The notes below the pieces were generated by a model. That model worked only from the letters and a program-made list of their open reading frames with translations, did not search any database and had not been told where the DNA came from. The position numbers and the translations under genes were made by a program. From Verrucomicrobiales bacterium (GTDB taxonomy: Bacteria; Verrucomicrobiota; Verrucomicrobiia; Limisphaerales; RI-55): a stretch of 6,065 nt of DNA. Positions 1 to 6,064 of this stretch are shown in pieces. Numbering within the stretch: the stretch's first letter is position 1; the number at the start of each line of letters is the position of its first letter. Where the stretch lies: positions 9,797-15,861 of the forward strand of contig DNDP01000383.1 of assembly GCA_003484235.1 (NCBI GenBank), given 5' to 3'.

Positions 1-335
1 ACGGCAATGTGGTACACTTCTCCGACCTGGGCGTTGAAGGAGATCCGGCTGGTGAGAAATCCGCCCGAGTCGTCATCGCCGGCGACAAGCGTCAGACCAT
101 TGACGGCGTTGCCCTGATAGGCTGCCAGCAGCGTGTCGAAACCGCTGCCGGCCGTGGAGAAGGTAACCACGCCGCTGGCGGGAGCGCGCCATGTGAACCA
201 GACCGAATGACCGCCGACTTTGCCGCCATGGTTCGGTTCGCCCGGCTGCACGGTCGCGCCGACGTTCCCGCCCACCCCGACTCCGGCCAGCGTTGCGTTC
301 GGTAGCCCGGCCCCAAACGTGTCGGAGAAGTCCAC
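1..335 (-). other. PPC-like beta-sandwich module, cut by window edge (residues 1736-1846+)
   Basis: After a Gly-rich link (DTFGAGLPNATLAGVGVGG) the chain reads GEPNHGGKVGGHSVWFTW at 1767-1784. APASGVVTFSTAGSGFDTLL (1786-1805), YQGN, VAGDDDSGG (1819-1827) and finally VYHIA follow. This pattern of a Trp pair, 'SG-VTF-T', 'FDTLL-Y-G' and an Asp cluster recurs in tandem in many Verrucomicrobiota and Planctomycetota exoproteins. It resembles the pre-peptidase C-terminal (PPC) jelly-roll fold. The Asp triplet could coordinate calcium, which is inference. The remainder, possibly with further copies and a sorting tail, lies outside the window. Confidence 0.7.
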
Positions 336-3300
336 CAGGGGCAGCGTGATGGTCAGTTGAGCCACCTCACTCTCGACGGCGCCGGCGGGGTTGGAAACTG
401 TCACCTGATAGTTGCCGTTGGCGGCGACGGTTGCGGAAGGAATCACAAGCGTGGCGTTGGTCGCACCGGGTATGTTCGCGCCGTTGAGCTGCCACTGGTA
501 GACGAGGGGACCGGTGCCGGTTGCCAGGACGTTGAAGAACACCGGGCCCAGCAATGGCGCCGACTGGCTGCGCGGCTGGACCAGGATGGCCGGCGGGCGC
601 GGCTGGGTGTACTTCACGATGGCGGCATCGAGGTCGGTCCCTGAACCCTTGGATTCGCCGACAACGTAGACGCTGTTCTCGGCGTCAATCACCAGCGCGC
701 GGCCGATGTCGTCGCCGTTGCCGGTGCCGTTGTAGCGGGCCACCCATTCCTTCTGGCCGTCCTGGTTGTATTTGATCGTGGCAAAATCGAGCGATGTTCC
801 GGGACCCTTCGATCCTCCGGTCACATAAACTTCGTCGGCGGCGTCCACCCGCACCTGACTGGGAAGGTCATCACTGTCATCCGGTCCGTTGTAGCGCGCG
901 ATCCAGAGCTGGGCTCCGGCCGGGTTCAGGCACTGTGTCAGGTAATCAAGATTGCCGCCCGGTCCCTTGGATGCGCCGATGATCAGCACCCGGCCTTGGG
1001 AATCCAGTGCCATTCCGGTGGCCTGGTCCTCCTTGTTGACGGGACCGTTGTAGCGGGTGACCCACGCCATCACGCCGGTGGCGTCGTACTTGATGGTCGC
1101 AAAGTCATGATCCGTGCCCGGGCCCTTCGAAGTGCCCGCCACGTACACCTCTCCACTTGCGTCCACTGCGACGGCGGTTGCTTCGTCCACGTCGTTGCCG
1201 GGACCGTTGTAGCGTGCGGCCCAGAGCTGCGCTCCGGCTGCGTTGTACTTCACCGTGGCGTAATCAAAATTGGAGCCGACACCCTTTGACTTGCCGGTGA
1301 CAATCACGTTGCCGGCGCTGTCCACCGCGATGGCCCGCGCCTGATCCTCGCTGTTTCCGGTGCCTACATGGCGCGCCACCCAGAGCTGCTGCCCGTCGGG
1401 TGCATACTTTACCGTGCCGTAGTGGAAGGTGTCGCCCGGTCCCTTGGAGGCCCCGGTCACATGAATGTTTCCCGTCGCGTCCAGTGCCAGCGCATGGGCG
1501 AGATCATCCTTGTTGGAAGGTCCATTGTAGCGGGCCACCCAAAGCTGGTTGCCAGCGGGGTCGTACTTGACGGTGGCGTAATCAAATCCGCTGCCCACGC
1601 CCTTCGAAAACCCGGTGACCACCACGTTGCCGGCGGCGTCCAGCCCGATTGCCTGGGCCTGATCGTCGGAGTTGTCCGGGCCGTTGTAATGGGCCAGCCA
1701 GACGCGCGTACCGGCGGCATTGTATTTGATCGTCACAAAATCGTTGTCGCGATCCTGCTCGTCCGACCAGCCGGTCACATACACGTTGCCCGCAGGGTCC
1801 ATCACTGCGGAGCGGAACCCATCGTGGTGGTTGTCGGTGCCATTGTGCCGGGTGACCCAGGCCTGCCGCAAATTGGTGGCCACCGCAAGGCGGGCGGTGT
1901 CGCTCGTTTCCGCACCGGCAATGTTGCTCACCACCACCGAGTAGTCGCCGCCGATGACGGTGTCGACATTGGTCAGGGTGAGCATCGGTTGGCTGGCGCC
2001 CGCGATGGGGGTGCCGTTCCAGCGCCACTGATAGCTGATCGGGGGGGTGCCTGTCGCCGCCACGAAGAAGGTGGCGGTTTCACCCGGCACGGCATCCTGC
2101 GAGACGGGCTGCTGGATGATCGCTACGGGCACATTGACCGTCAGCATGGCGCCGGCGTTGACCGTGGGGCCGAAGGGGTTGCCGACGAAAACAGAGTAGG
2201 TGCCCGCCTGCGCGGTCTGGACGCCGTTCAGCACCAGGCTGGCATTCGTTGCGCCGGGCAGCGTTGAATTGTTGAACTTCCACTGATAGGTGAAGGGGGG
2301 CGTGCCACTGGGAACTACCGTGAACGTGGCGGAGTTGCCCGCGGTCACGCTTTGATTTTGTGGTGGAACCGCGATCCCGGCGGGCACGTTCACCGTCAGG
2401 GTTGCGCTGGTGCTCAACACGGCACCCACCACGTTCGACACCATCACCGCGTAGGCGCCAGCCTGGGCCGGGACGATGTGCGACAGATCGAGTTTGTCCC
2501 CGTTTGCCCCCGGCAGCGGATTTCCGTTGAACAGCCATTGGTAGGTGAAGGGCGGAGTGCCGGCCACCGAGACATTGAAGCTCGTGCTGTCATCGGTGAT
2601 GACCGCCCGACTGGCCGGTGGGGAGGTGATGGTGACCGGGACGTTGACGGTCAGGATCGCCTCGGCGGACGTGAAGTTCTGGGATCCATTGCCGACTTCA
2701 ACCTTGTATTTGCCGGCGTGGGCAGAGGTCACACTGGCCAGGGTCAATGTGGCGTTCGTGGCCCCGGCGATGGCCGAGCCATTGAACTTCCACTGGTATT
2801 GGATGGGCGCCACGCTGCTGGCACCCACGCTGAAGCTCACGTTCGAGCCCGCCACGACCGTCTGGCTCTGGGGTTGGCTGGTCTGGGTGAGCGGCGAGAA
2901 CACCGTCAGCGTGACCGCCCGGCTGGCTGTCGATCCCCAGTGATTGCTGGCAAGCAGTTGGTAGGTGCCGGCGTGGGTGGGCAGTGCGCTGCCGATGGAC
3001 AGGGTCGGGTTGGTGGCCCCGGGGATTGGACTGTTATTGAAGTGCCACTGCAGCAGCCCGTGTCCGTTGACTTCGCCCGTAATGGTGACGGGGTTGAGCA
3101 CCGTGACAGTCTGGTTGCCGGGCTGGCTCACAAACGACAGGGTTTCCGCCTTGAGCCGCAGACCGCTCCCGCGATAGTCGGGGACCAGTTTGAACGACTC
3201 CCCGGTCAACTGTGCAAAGGTGCCGCTGCGCCTCGCGTAGGCAATGACGTCAAACTGGTCGCCCTGCGCCGGTGAGAAGCCGTTTCGCAGCGTGACATTC

Positions 3301-5540
3301 AGCGTGCCGTTGAACACCGCGTTGGTGGATAGCAGGAGTTGATCAATGTCATTGGTGGTCGATCCGCCGAGCCCGAGGCTGAGGGTGCCGTTGGCGGACT
3401 GGTTGAACGCATACTCCATGTTGATCCGCGTCGGAGCGTTGCCGAACCCCACCGAGCCCGAGTTGTCGAACAGGGGTGCGATGCCGTTGCCGCTTTGCTT
3501 GAGCGTGCCGCTGTTCATGAAGGTGAACTGGCCGCGGTTGACCAGGCTGGAGGCGCTGGTCGCCTGCAGGTCTCCGGTTCCCGCATACGACATGACACCC
3601 AGATTCTGCAGGGTGGCGTCGTTCAGCTTCTTGTTCTGGCTGCCGCCGAGGAGGAGTGAGCCGTCGGCACCAACAACCACATTCCCCTCGAAGTTGCCCC
3701 CCAGCCAGTTCAGGTTGCCCCGCAGGGTGACGGAACCCGGCACCAGGGAACTGATCGTTCCGGAGGTAAGTTCCAGCGGCGCCTGGAACGGGAATTCGCC
3801 GTCCAGGTAAAGTTTGCCGCCGTTGATCAGAAAGGTGGAGGTGCCGTTCAGGCTGGGACTGTTCGTCCAGACCATCGTGCCGGACTTGAACTCGAGCACG
3901 CCGAAGTGGTGGAAGCTTCCCGCCGCCGAAACGTTCACTCCATTGAGGTACAGCGTTCCGGCGCCCCGCGTGGTGGTGCCGTCACCAAACACATGGGCGG
4001 CGCCGCTGCTGATCTCCAATACGCCCGTCTGCACCTCGATCGTCCCCGAGTTGATCAGGCGGATGTCCTTGAGCTTGCTGGTGCCGGATCCGACCGTCTT
4101 GCGAAGGGTGCCCCGGTTGACAAGCGTGCTGCTGGCACCGCCGCCCTGCTTGAATTCCAGATTGTTCAGCCACGCAAAAGTGCCGTTGTTCTCCAGGGCG
4201 CTGCCACTGGTCAGCTCAAAGTTTCCTCCATCCGTCCAGGTCACGATGCCGTCGTTGATGAGCGACGCCCCCTGCAGCACCTTTGTGGAGCTGCTTGAGA
4301 GCGTAACCTGCCCCTCGGACGCAACTGATACCGGCTTGGCGATCACGCCGGACTGCCAGTTCAACGTGCCGCCCACGGTCAAGCTCCCTGCTCCATTGAG
4401 CGTTCCCGCCGTCAACACCAGCCCGGCGCCCGGAGCAATGCTGCTGTCGCCGCTCAAAGTCAGGGTGGGACCACTGACAATCAGCGTCGGCGTCTCGTTT
4501 CCTCCACCCAGCGTCAGTCGGTCGAGCACGACGCCGGCATCCAGTGAGACGACATAACCGCCGGGCGCCTGGATGAATGCTCGGTCAGTGGCAAAGGAAG
4601 GGACGCGGTTGGGGCTCCAGTTGGCCGCATCGCCCCAGATGCCCCCGAGCAGGTTTGTCCAGACGAGGTCCATGGGCGGCGGCGGCGTGGAATCGACCGT
4701 CAGATTCACTTCCGCGCTGGTCACGTCACCGGCGGGGTTCGAGATGTCGACGCGGTATTTGCCCGCGACGGCGGGTGTCGCGTTGGGAATCCGCAACAGG
4801 GCGTTGGTGGCGTCGGTGATCTTGCCGCCGTTGAACTTCCACTGGTAGCTGAAAGGCGCCGTGCCGGCGGCCATCACCGAGAATTCCACGGCGGAACCGA
4901 GTGTCGCGGTCTGCGCCAGCGGTTGCTGGAGGATGGACGGGGGCACGATCACCGTGACGGTGGCCACCCGGCTGGTGGCCATGCCCGCCAGATTGCTTGC
5001 GACCGCGAAATAGGAACCCGTCTGGCTGCCCTGAAGGCCGGACAGGGACAGAATTTGGCCGGTGGCATTGGGGATCGGCAGATTCTGGAAGAACCATTGA
5101 TAGCTGAGCGGGGACGTACCGGTGGCGGCGACGCTCAGGCTGCCGCTCTGACCCTGATTCTTTGTCAAGTCCAGCGGCTGGCTGGTGATCGTGGGTGGAA
5201 CGTAGACGGTCAGGTTCACCTTCGAGCTGGTGGTCGTGCCGCTGGGGTCCCTGACATCCACCTTGTATTCGCCCGCCTGGGTTCCCTGCACGTTGTTCAG
5301 CACCAGCGTGTCGTTGGTGGCGCCATTGATCGCGCCGCCGTTGAATTTCCATTGGTACGTCGGATTGACCCCGATCGCCTGCACCATGAAGCTCGCGGTG
5401 TCTCCCTGAAACACCGACTGCGGCGTGGGTTGCTGGATGATGGTTGGTCCGCCAGCCCGGAGCGGAAGTTGACCCAGCACGAAGAGGAAGCCGAGCCCGC
5501 CCCGGAGGAACCATGTGTACAATGGACGATGAGCGCGCAT
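1..5540 (-). CDS. Giant secreted multidomain protein (Ig-like / beta-solenoid / SBBP propeller), 3' end outside window
   Basis: I translated this minus-strand frame from ATG at 5540 to the window edge. It has no stop, giving 1846 complete codons plus two bases. Domain order is signal peptide (1-29), Ig-like 1-3 (32-282), beta-solenoid (283-802), Ig-like 4-8 (803-1222), eight SBBP propeller blades (1227-1646), Ig-like 9 (1650-1735) and a PPC-like module (1736-1846+). Repeat motifs stay in register throughout, so I see no frameshift. The start is supported by an in-frame TGA nine codons upstream (5567-5565), an SD-like AGGAAGG and the signal peptide that follows. The next in-frame Met lies inside Ig1. 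Only one cysteine occurs, at residue 1537. No catalytic motif is visible, so an adhesion, scaffold or surface-layer role is inferred. Such proteins in Verrucomicrobiota often end in a sorting tail, but that end is not in the window. Confidence 0.95.
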   Translation of the reverse strand, partial: MRAHRPLYTWFLRGGLGFLFVLGQLPLRAGGPTIIQQPTPQSVFQGDTASFMVQAIGVNPTYQWKFNGGAINGATNDTLVLNNVQGTQAGEYKVDVRDPSGTTTSSKVNLTVYVPPTITSQPLDLTKNQGQSGSLSVAATGTSPLSYQWFFQNLPIPNATGQILSLSGLQGSQTGSYFAVASNLAGMATSRVATVTVIVPPSILQQPLAQTATLGSAVEFSVMAAGTAPFSYQWKFNGGKITDATNALLRIPNATPAVAGKYRVDISNPAGDVTSAEVNLTVDSTPPPPMDLVWTNLLGGIWGDAANWSPNRVPSFATDRAFIQAPGGYVVSLDAGVVLDRLTLGGGNETPTLIVSGPTLTLSGDSSIAPGAGLVLTAGTLNGAGSLTVGGTLNWQSGVIAKPVSVASEGQVTLSSSSTKVLQGASLINDGIVTWTDGGNFELTSGSALENNGTFAWLNNLEFKQGGGASSTLVNRGTLRKTVGSGTSKLKDIRLINSGTIEVQTGVLEISSGAAHVFGDGTTTRGAGTLYLNGVNVSAAGSFHHFGVLEFKSGTMVWTNSPSLNGTSTFLINGGKLYLDGEFPFQAPLELTSGTISSLVPGSVTLRGNLNWLGGNFEGNVVVGADGSLLLGGSQNKKLNDATLQNLGVMSYAGTGDLQATSASSLVNRGQFTFMNSGTLKQSGNGIAPLFDNSGSVGFGNAPTRINMEYAFNQSANGTLSLGLGGSTTNDIDQLLLSTNAVFNGTLNVTLRNGFSPAQGDQFDVIAYARRSGTFAQLTGESFKLVPDYRGSGLRLKAETLSFVSQPGNQTVTVLNPVTITGEVNGHGLLQWHFNNSPIPGATNPTLSIGSALPTHAGTYQLLASNHWGSTASRAVTLTVFSPLTQTSQPQSQTVVAGSNVSFSVGASSVAPIQYQWKFNGSAIAGATNATLTLASVTSAHAGKYKVEVGNGSQNFTSAEAILTVNVPVTITSPPASRAVITDDSTSFNVSVAGTPPFTYQWLFNGNPLPGANGDKLDLSHIVPAQAGAYAVMVSNVVGAVLSTSATLTVNVPAGIAVPPQNQSVTAGNSATFTVVPSGTPPFTYQWKFNNSTLPGATNASLVLNGVQTAQAGTYSVFVGNPFGPTVNAGAMLTVNVPVAIIQQPVSQDAVPGETATFFVAATGTPPISYQWRWNGTPIAGASQPMLTLTNVDTVIGGDYSVVVSNIAGAETSDTARLAVATNLRQAWVTRHNGTDNHHDGFRSAVMDPAGNVYVTGWSDEQDRDNDFVTIKYNAAGTRVWLAHYNGPDNSDDQAQAIGLDAAGNVVVTGFSKGVGSGFDYATVKYDPAGNQLWVARYNGPSNKDDLAHALALDATGNIHVTGASKGPGDTFHYGTVKYAPDGQQLWVARHVGTGNSEDQARAIAVDSAGNVIVTGKSKGVGSNFDYATVKYNAAGAQLWAARYNGPGNDVDEATAVAVDASGEVYVAGTSKGPGTDHDFATIKYDATGVMAWVTRYNGPVNKEDQATGMALDSQGRVLIIGASKGPGGNLDYLTQCLNPAGAQLWIARYNGPDDSDDLPSQVRVDAADEVYVTGGSKGPGTSLDFATIKYNQDGQKEWVARYNGTGNGDDIGRALVIDAENSVYVVGESKGSGTDLDAAIVKYTQPRPPAILVQPRSQSAPLLGPVFFNVLATGTGPLVYQWQLNGANIPGATNATLVIPSATVAANGNYQVTVSNPAGAVESEVAQLTITLPLVDFSDTFGAGLPNATLAGVGVGGNVGATVQPGEPNHGGKVGGHSVWFTWRAPASGVVTFSTAGSGFDTLLAAYQGNAVNGLTLVAGDDDSGGFLTSRISFNAQVGEVYHIA
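336..593 (-). other. Ig-like domain 9 (residues 1650-1735)
   Basis: A lone Ig-like module follows the propeller after the QPRPP linker. It shows ILVQPRSQSAP, LVYQWQLNGANIPGATNATL and NGNYQVTVSNPAGAVES, ending in QLTITLPL. It matches domains 1-8 in motif order and length (about 86 residues). It differs in having NGNY instead of AGxY before the late strand. It lies between the propeller and the C-terminal module and probably acts as a spacer. Confidence 0.85.
603..1862 (-). repeat. SBBP-type beta-propeller: eight 53-residue blades (residues 1227-1646)
   Basis: Eight consecutive units start at residues 1227, 1280, 1333, 1386, 1439, 1492, 1545 and 1598. The consensus is LWVARYNGPxNxDDxA, then AxAxDxAGNVYVTG, then SKGPGxxxDxATIKYxxAGxQ. 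The period is exactly 159 bp: the plus-strand word 'gttgtagcg' or a close variant recurs at 729, 888, 1047, 1206, 1524 and 1683. This matches the SBBP beta-propeller repeat family known from secreted bacterial proteins. Blade 1 lacks SKGPG (GWSDEQDRDND instead). Blade 6 has LTQCLNPAG in place of ATIKYNPAG. Blade 8 ends in VKYTQPRPP, leading into the next Ig domain. Eight sequence repeats suggest one closed eight-bladed propeller, although a velcro arrangement could shift the blade boundaries. Its ligand is unknown. Confidence 0.9.
1875..3134 (-). repeat. Ig-like domains 4-8 (residues 803-1222)
   Basis: Five tandem modules: 803-880, 881-967, 968-1052, 1053-1137 and 1138-1222. The last three are exactly 85 residues (255 bp) each. 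Shared marks are a QPxxQxV opening, SFxVxxxGTPPFTYQW, an FNG or FNN turn, a GATN or GA turn, an LxLxxVxxxxAGxYxVxVxN strand and a closing LTV(N)VP linker. Domain 4 is shorter (78 residues) and divergent: LQWHFNNSPIPG replaces YQWKFNG, and AGTYQLLASNHWG replaces the usual late strand. No cysteines are present. Regular spacing indicates growth by tandem duplication followed by divergence. They bridge the solenoid and the propeller. Confidence 0.9.
3135..4694 (-). other. Beta-solenoid segment, autotransporter-associated type (residues 283-802)
   Basis: After the STPPPP linker the chain opens with W294, W302 and 'DAANWSPNRVPS' (304-315). This is the usual entry motif of beta-solenoid regions in Verrucomicrobiota and Planctomycetota surface proteins. 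Asn/Gly-rich short strands follow. A [LIF]xNxG motif recurs at about 427, 449, 473, 495, 644, 666 and 691, mostly 22-25 residues apart, as expected for rungs of a right-handed beta-helix. The last part (709-802) reads YAFNQSANGTLSLGLGG, then IDQLLLSTNAVFNGTLNV, then GDQFDVI and SGTFAQL. This is the typical closing segment of autotransporter-like passenger repeats. No polysaccharide-lyase or protease motif is visible. A structural or ligand-binding stalk is the likeliest role. Confidence 0.8.
4695..5447 (-). repeat. Ig-like domains 1-3 (residues 32-282)
   Basis: Three tandem modules of 83-85 residues: 32-114, 115-199 and 200-282. Each opens with a strand like PxIxxQP. Each then carries a central YQWKFNGG or YQWFFQN strand, a G-A-T-N or DATN turn, a late AGxYxVxxxNxAG or GSYFAVASNLAG strand, and ends in VNLTV or TVTV. 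The Trp of YQW and the Tyr of AGxY are the usual core positions of bacterial I-set/Ig_3-like folds. The disulfide cysteines of classical Ig domains are absent in all three. They probably act as spacers or adhesion modules outside the cell. Domain 3 is joined by a Pro-rich linker (STPPPP) to the solenoid that follows. Confidence 0.9.
5454..5540 (-). other. Signal peptide of the giant protein
   Basis: Residues 1-29 have the three parts of a Sec signal. The basic N-region is MRAHRPLYTWFLR. The hydrophobic stretch is GGLGFLFVLG at residues 14-23. The cleavage-type end LPLRA has Ala at -1 and Leu at -3, followed by GGP. The first Ig-like domain begins at once after it (TIIQQP), which fits export of the rest of the chain. 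The exact cleavage site after residue 29 is my estimate. Confidence 0.75.
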
Positions 5541-5544
5541 GCGA

Positions 5545-5551
5545 CCTTCCT
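5545..5551 (-). promoter_or_regulatory. Shine-Dalgarno-like site of the giant gene
   Basis: AGGAAGG on the minus strand ends four bases before ATG at 5540. It is an imperfect match to AGGAGG with short spacing. It supports this ATG because no ATG, GTG or TTG lies between it and the in-frame TGA at 5567-5565. Confidence 0.5.
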
Positions 5552-5603
5552 GCCTGAGCAGCGGTCAGACCAGTGCGTGGAAATAGCGGCGATGCGACGG
5601 TTC

Positions 5604-5615
5604 GGCGAATTCGCC
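5604..5615. promoter_or_regulatory. 12-bp perfect palindrome ggcgaattcgcc
   Basis: A perfect inverted repeat with no spacer, 64-75 bases upstream of the giant gene's ATG. Its position suits an operator site or a short hairpin in the 5' leader. With no loop it is a better candidate for dimeric protein binding than for an RNA hairpin. Chance occurrence in GC-rich DNA cannot be excluded. Confidence 0.3.
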
Positions 5616-5710
5616 AAGCCCCGTCCCGGGTGGGTACACTTTTGTCCAGATTCATGACAGGGAATTACGGGGCTGGAAGTTTCGGTTCCTGCCGGGTTCC
5701 CTCAGTCGTC

Positions 5711-5720
5711 TCAATATTGA
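5711..5720. promoter_or_regulatory. 10-bp palindrome tcaatattga in the A/T-rich upstream patch
   Basis: A perfect inverted repeat 171-180 bases upstream of the giant gene's ATG, in the most A/T-rich part of the intergenic DNA. It is followed on the plus strand by 'aaaaag'. On the minus strand the core CAATAT could serve as a weak -10 hexamer, but no good -35 stands 17 bases before it. It could be an operator or simply A/T-rich sequence. Confidence 0.25.
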
Positions 5721-5917
5721 AAAAGTCCTCCTGGAAAAACACCGCTCTCCGGGTTCACGTCGGCAAGGCAAGGTCCGAAATTGTCGGTGCGCGGTGAGAC
5801 CGCTCAACTCCCGGTCAATAACCTCAGCAGCCTTTCGACCATCAGCGAACTTCGGTCATTCTCGTGCAATTGAATGTCCGCCGCTGAAATGATCTTCCGG
5901 CTAATTCCGTGGCGCGT

Positions 5918-6052
5918 TTATGGGTCCAAACCCAGAGTTGCCTCCCATACCTCGTCCACTTTGGTCCTCACGGTGTGATGATCGCCCGTTGAGAAGAGTT
6001 CGTGTAGCGCCAGCTTCTCGGTGTCGGCGAGGTGATTCACATAAGGGCACAT
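5918..6052 (-). CDS. Small unknown protein of 44 residues, or 3' end of a gene entering from the right
   Basis: The frame begins MCPYVNHLADTEKLALHELF and ends VWEATLGLDP followed by TAA (5920-5918). I do not recognise the family. The chain is charged and helix-like with no membrane segment. Codon third positions are G/C-rich (CTC GCC GAC ACC GAG AAG CTG GCG), as expected of real coding DNA here. A good GGAGG lies seven bases before the ATG at 6052, which favours a true start. However, the same frame is open to the window edge (GGFW before the Met), so it could be the C-terminus of a longer protein. It points the same way as the giant gene but is separated from it by 377 bp, so a shared operon is unlikely. 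Confidence 0.45.
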   Translation of the reverse strand: MCPYVNHLADTEKLALHELFSTGDHHTVRTKVDEVWEATLGLDP

Positions 6053-6059
6053 CCAAAAA

Positions 6060-6064
6060 CCTCC
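6060..6064 (-). promoter_or_regulatory. Shine-Dalgarno GGAGG before the 44-codon frame
   Basis: GGAGG on the minus strand stands seven bases (TTTTTGG) before ATG at 6052. This is near-ideal core and spacing and the main reason to treat the small frame as possibly starting inside the window. Confidence 0.4.

Larger units (their letters stand above)
5541..5917. other. Intergenic / leader region upstream of the giant gene
   Basis: This 377-bp stretch lies between the small frame at the right edge and the giant gene. It is visibly less GC-rich than the coding part, with A/T-rich runs around 5711-5741. It should hold the promoter and 5' leader of the giant gene. I could not find a convincing -35/-10 pair or a Rho-independent terminator. 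It contains two perfect palindromes, listed separately. No frame in it on either strand has both a good ribosome binding site and protein-like composition. Confidence 0.55.

Noticed and set aside
603..1862. Regular 159-bp periodicity as a possible CRISPR or tandem non-coding satellite
   Set aside because: The period is a multiple of three, the units translate in frame into SBBP blades, and no conserved repeat/variable spacer pattern exists.
1368..3275. Long plus-strand open frames (about 300 codons each at 1368-2267 and 2352-3275) and the shorter ones along the rest of the window
   Set aside because: They lie antisense to the giant gene, show no domain signatures, and repeat with the 159-bp and 255-bp periods of that gene. 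They are the expected result of GC-rich third positions.
5297..5617. Minus-strand open frame of 106 codons overlapping the start of the giant gene
   Set aside because: It lies in the third minus frame across the signal peptide and Ig1 and has a low-complexity composition. No ribosome binding site supports it.
4726..5655. Minus-strand open frame of 309 codons starting at 5655
   Set aside because: It is out of frame with the Ig-like domains and its translation is Arg/Gly/Pro-rich with no repeat motifs. The Ig signatures read cleanly in the frame that starts at 5540.
5631..5655. Sequence tgggtacacttttgtccaga as a possible insertion-sequence end
   Set aside because: There is no matching inverted partner, target duplication or transposase in the window.
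5655..5731. AGGAGG on the minus strand near 5731 followed by a possible TTG-started 20-codon leader peptide ending in TGA that overlaps an ATG at 5655
   Set aside because: The only frame it would couple to is a shadow of the giant gene, and the peptide is Arg-rich noise. The match is suggestive but unsupported.
5573..5797. Plus-strand frame of 74 codons diverging from the giant gene
   Set aside because: It begins with GTG without a Shine-Dalgarno sequence, crosses both palindromes and has no recognisable protein features.
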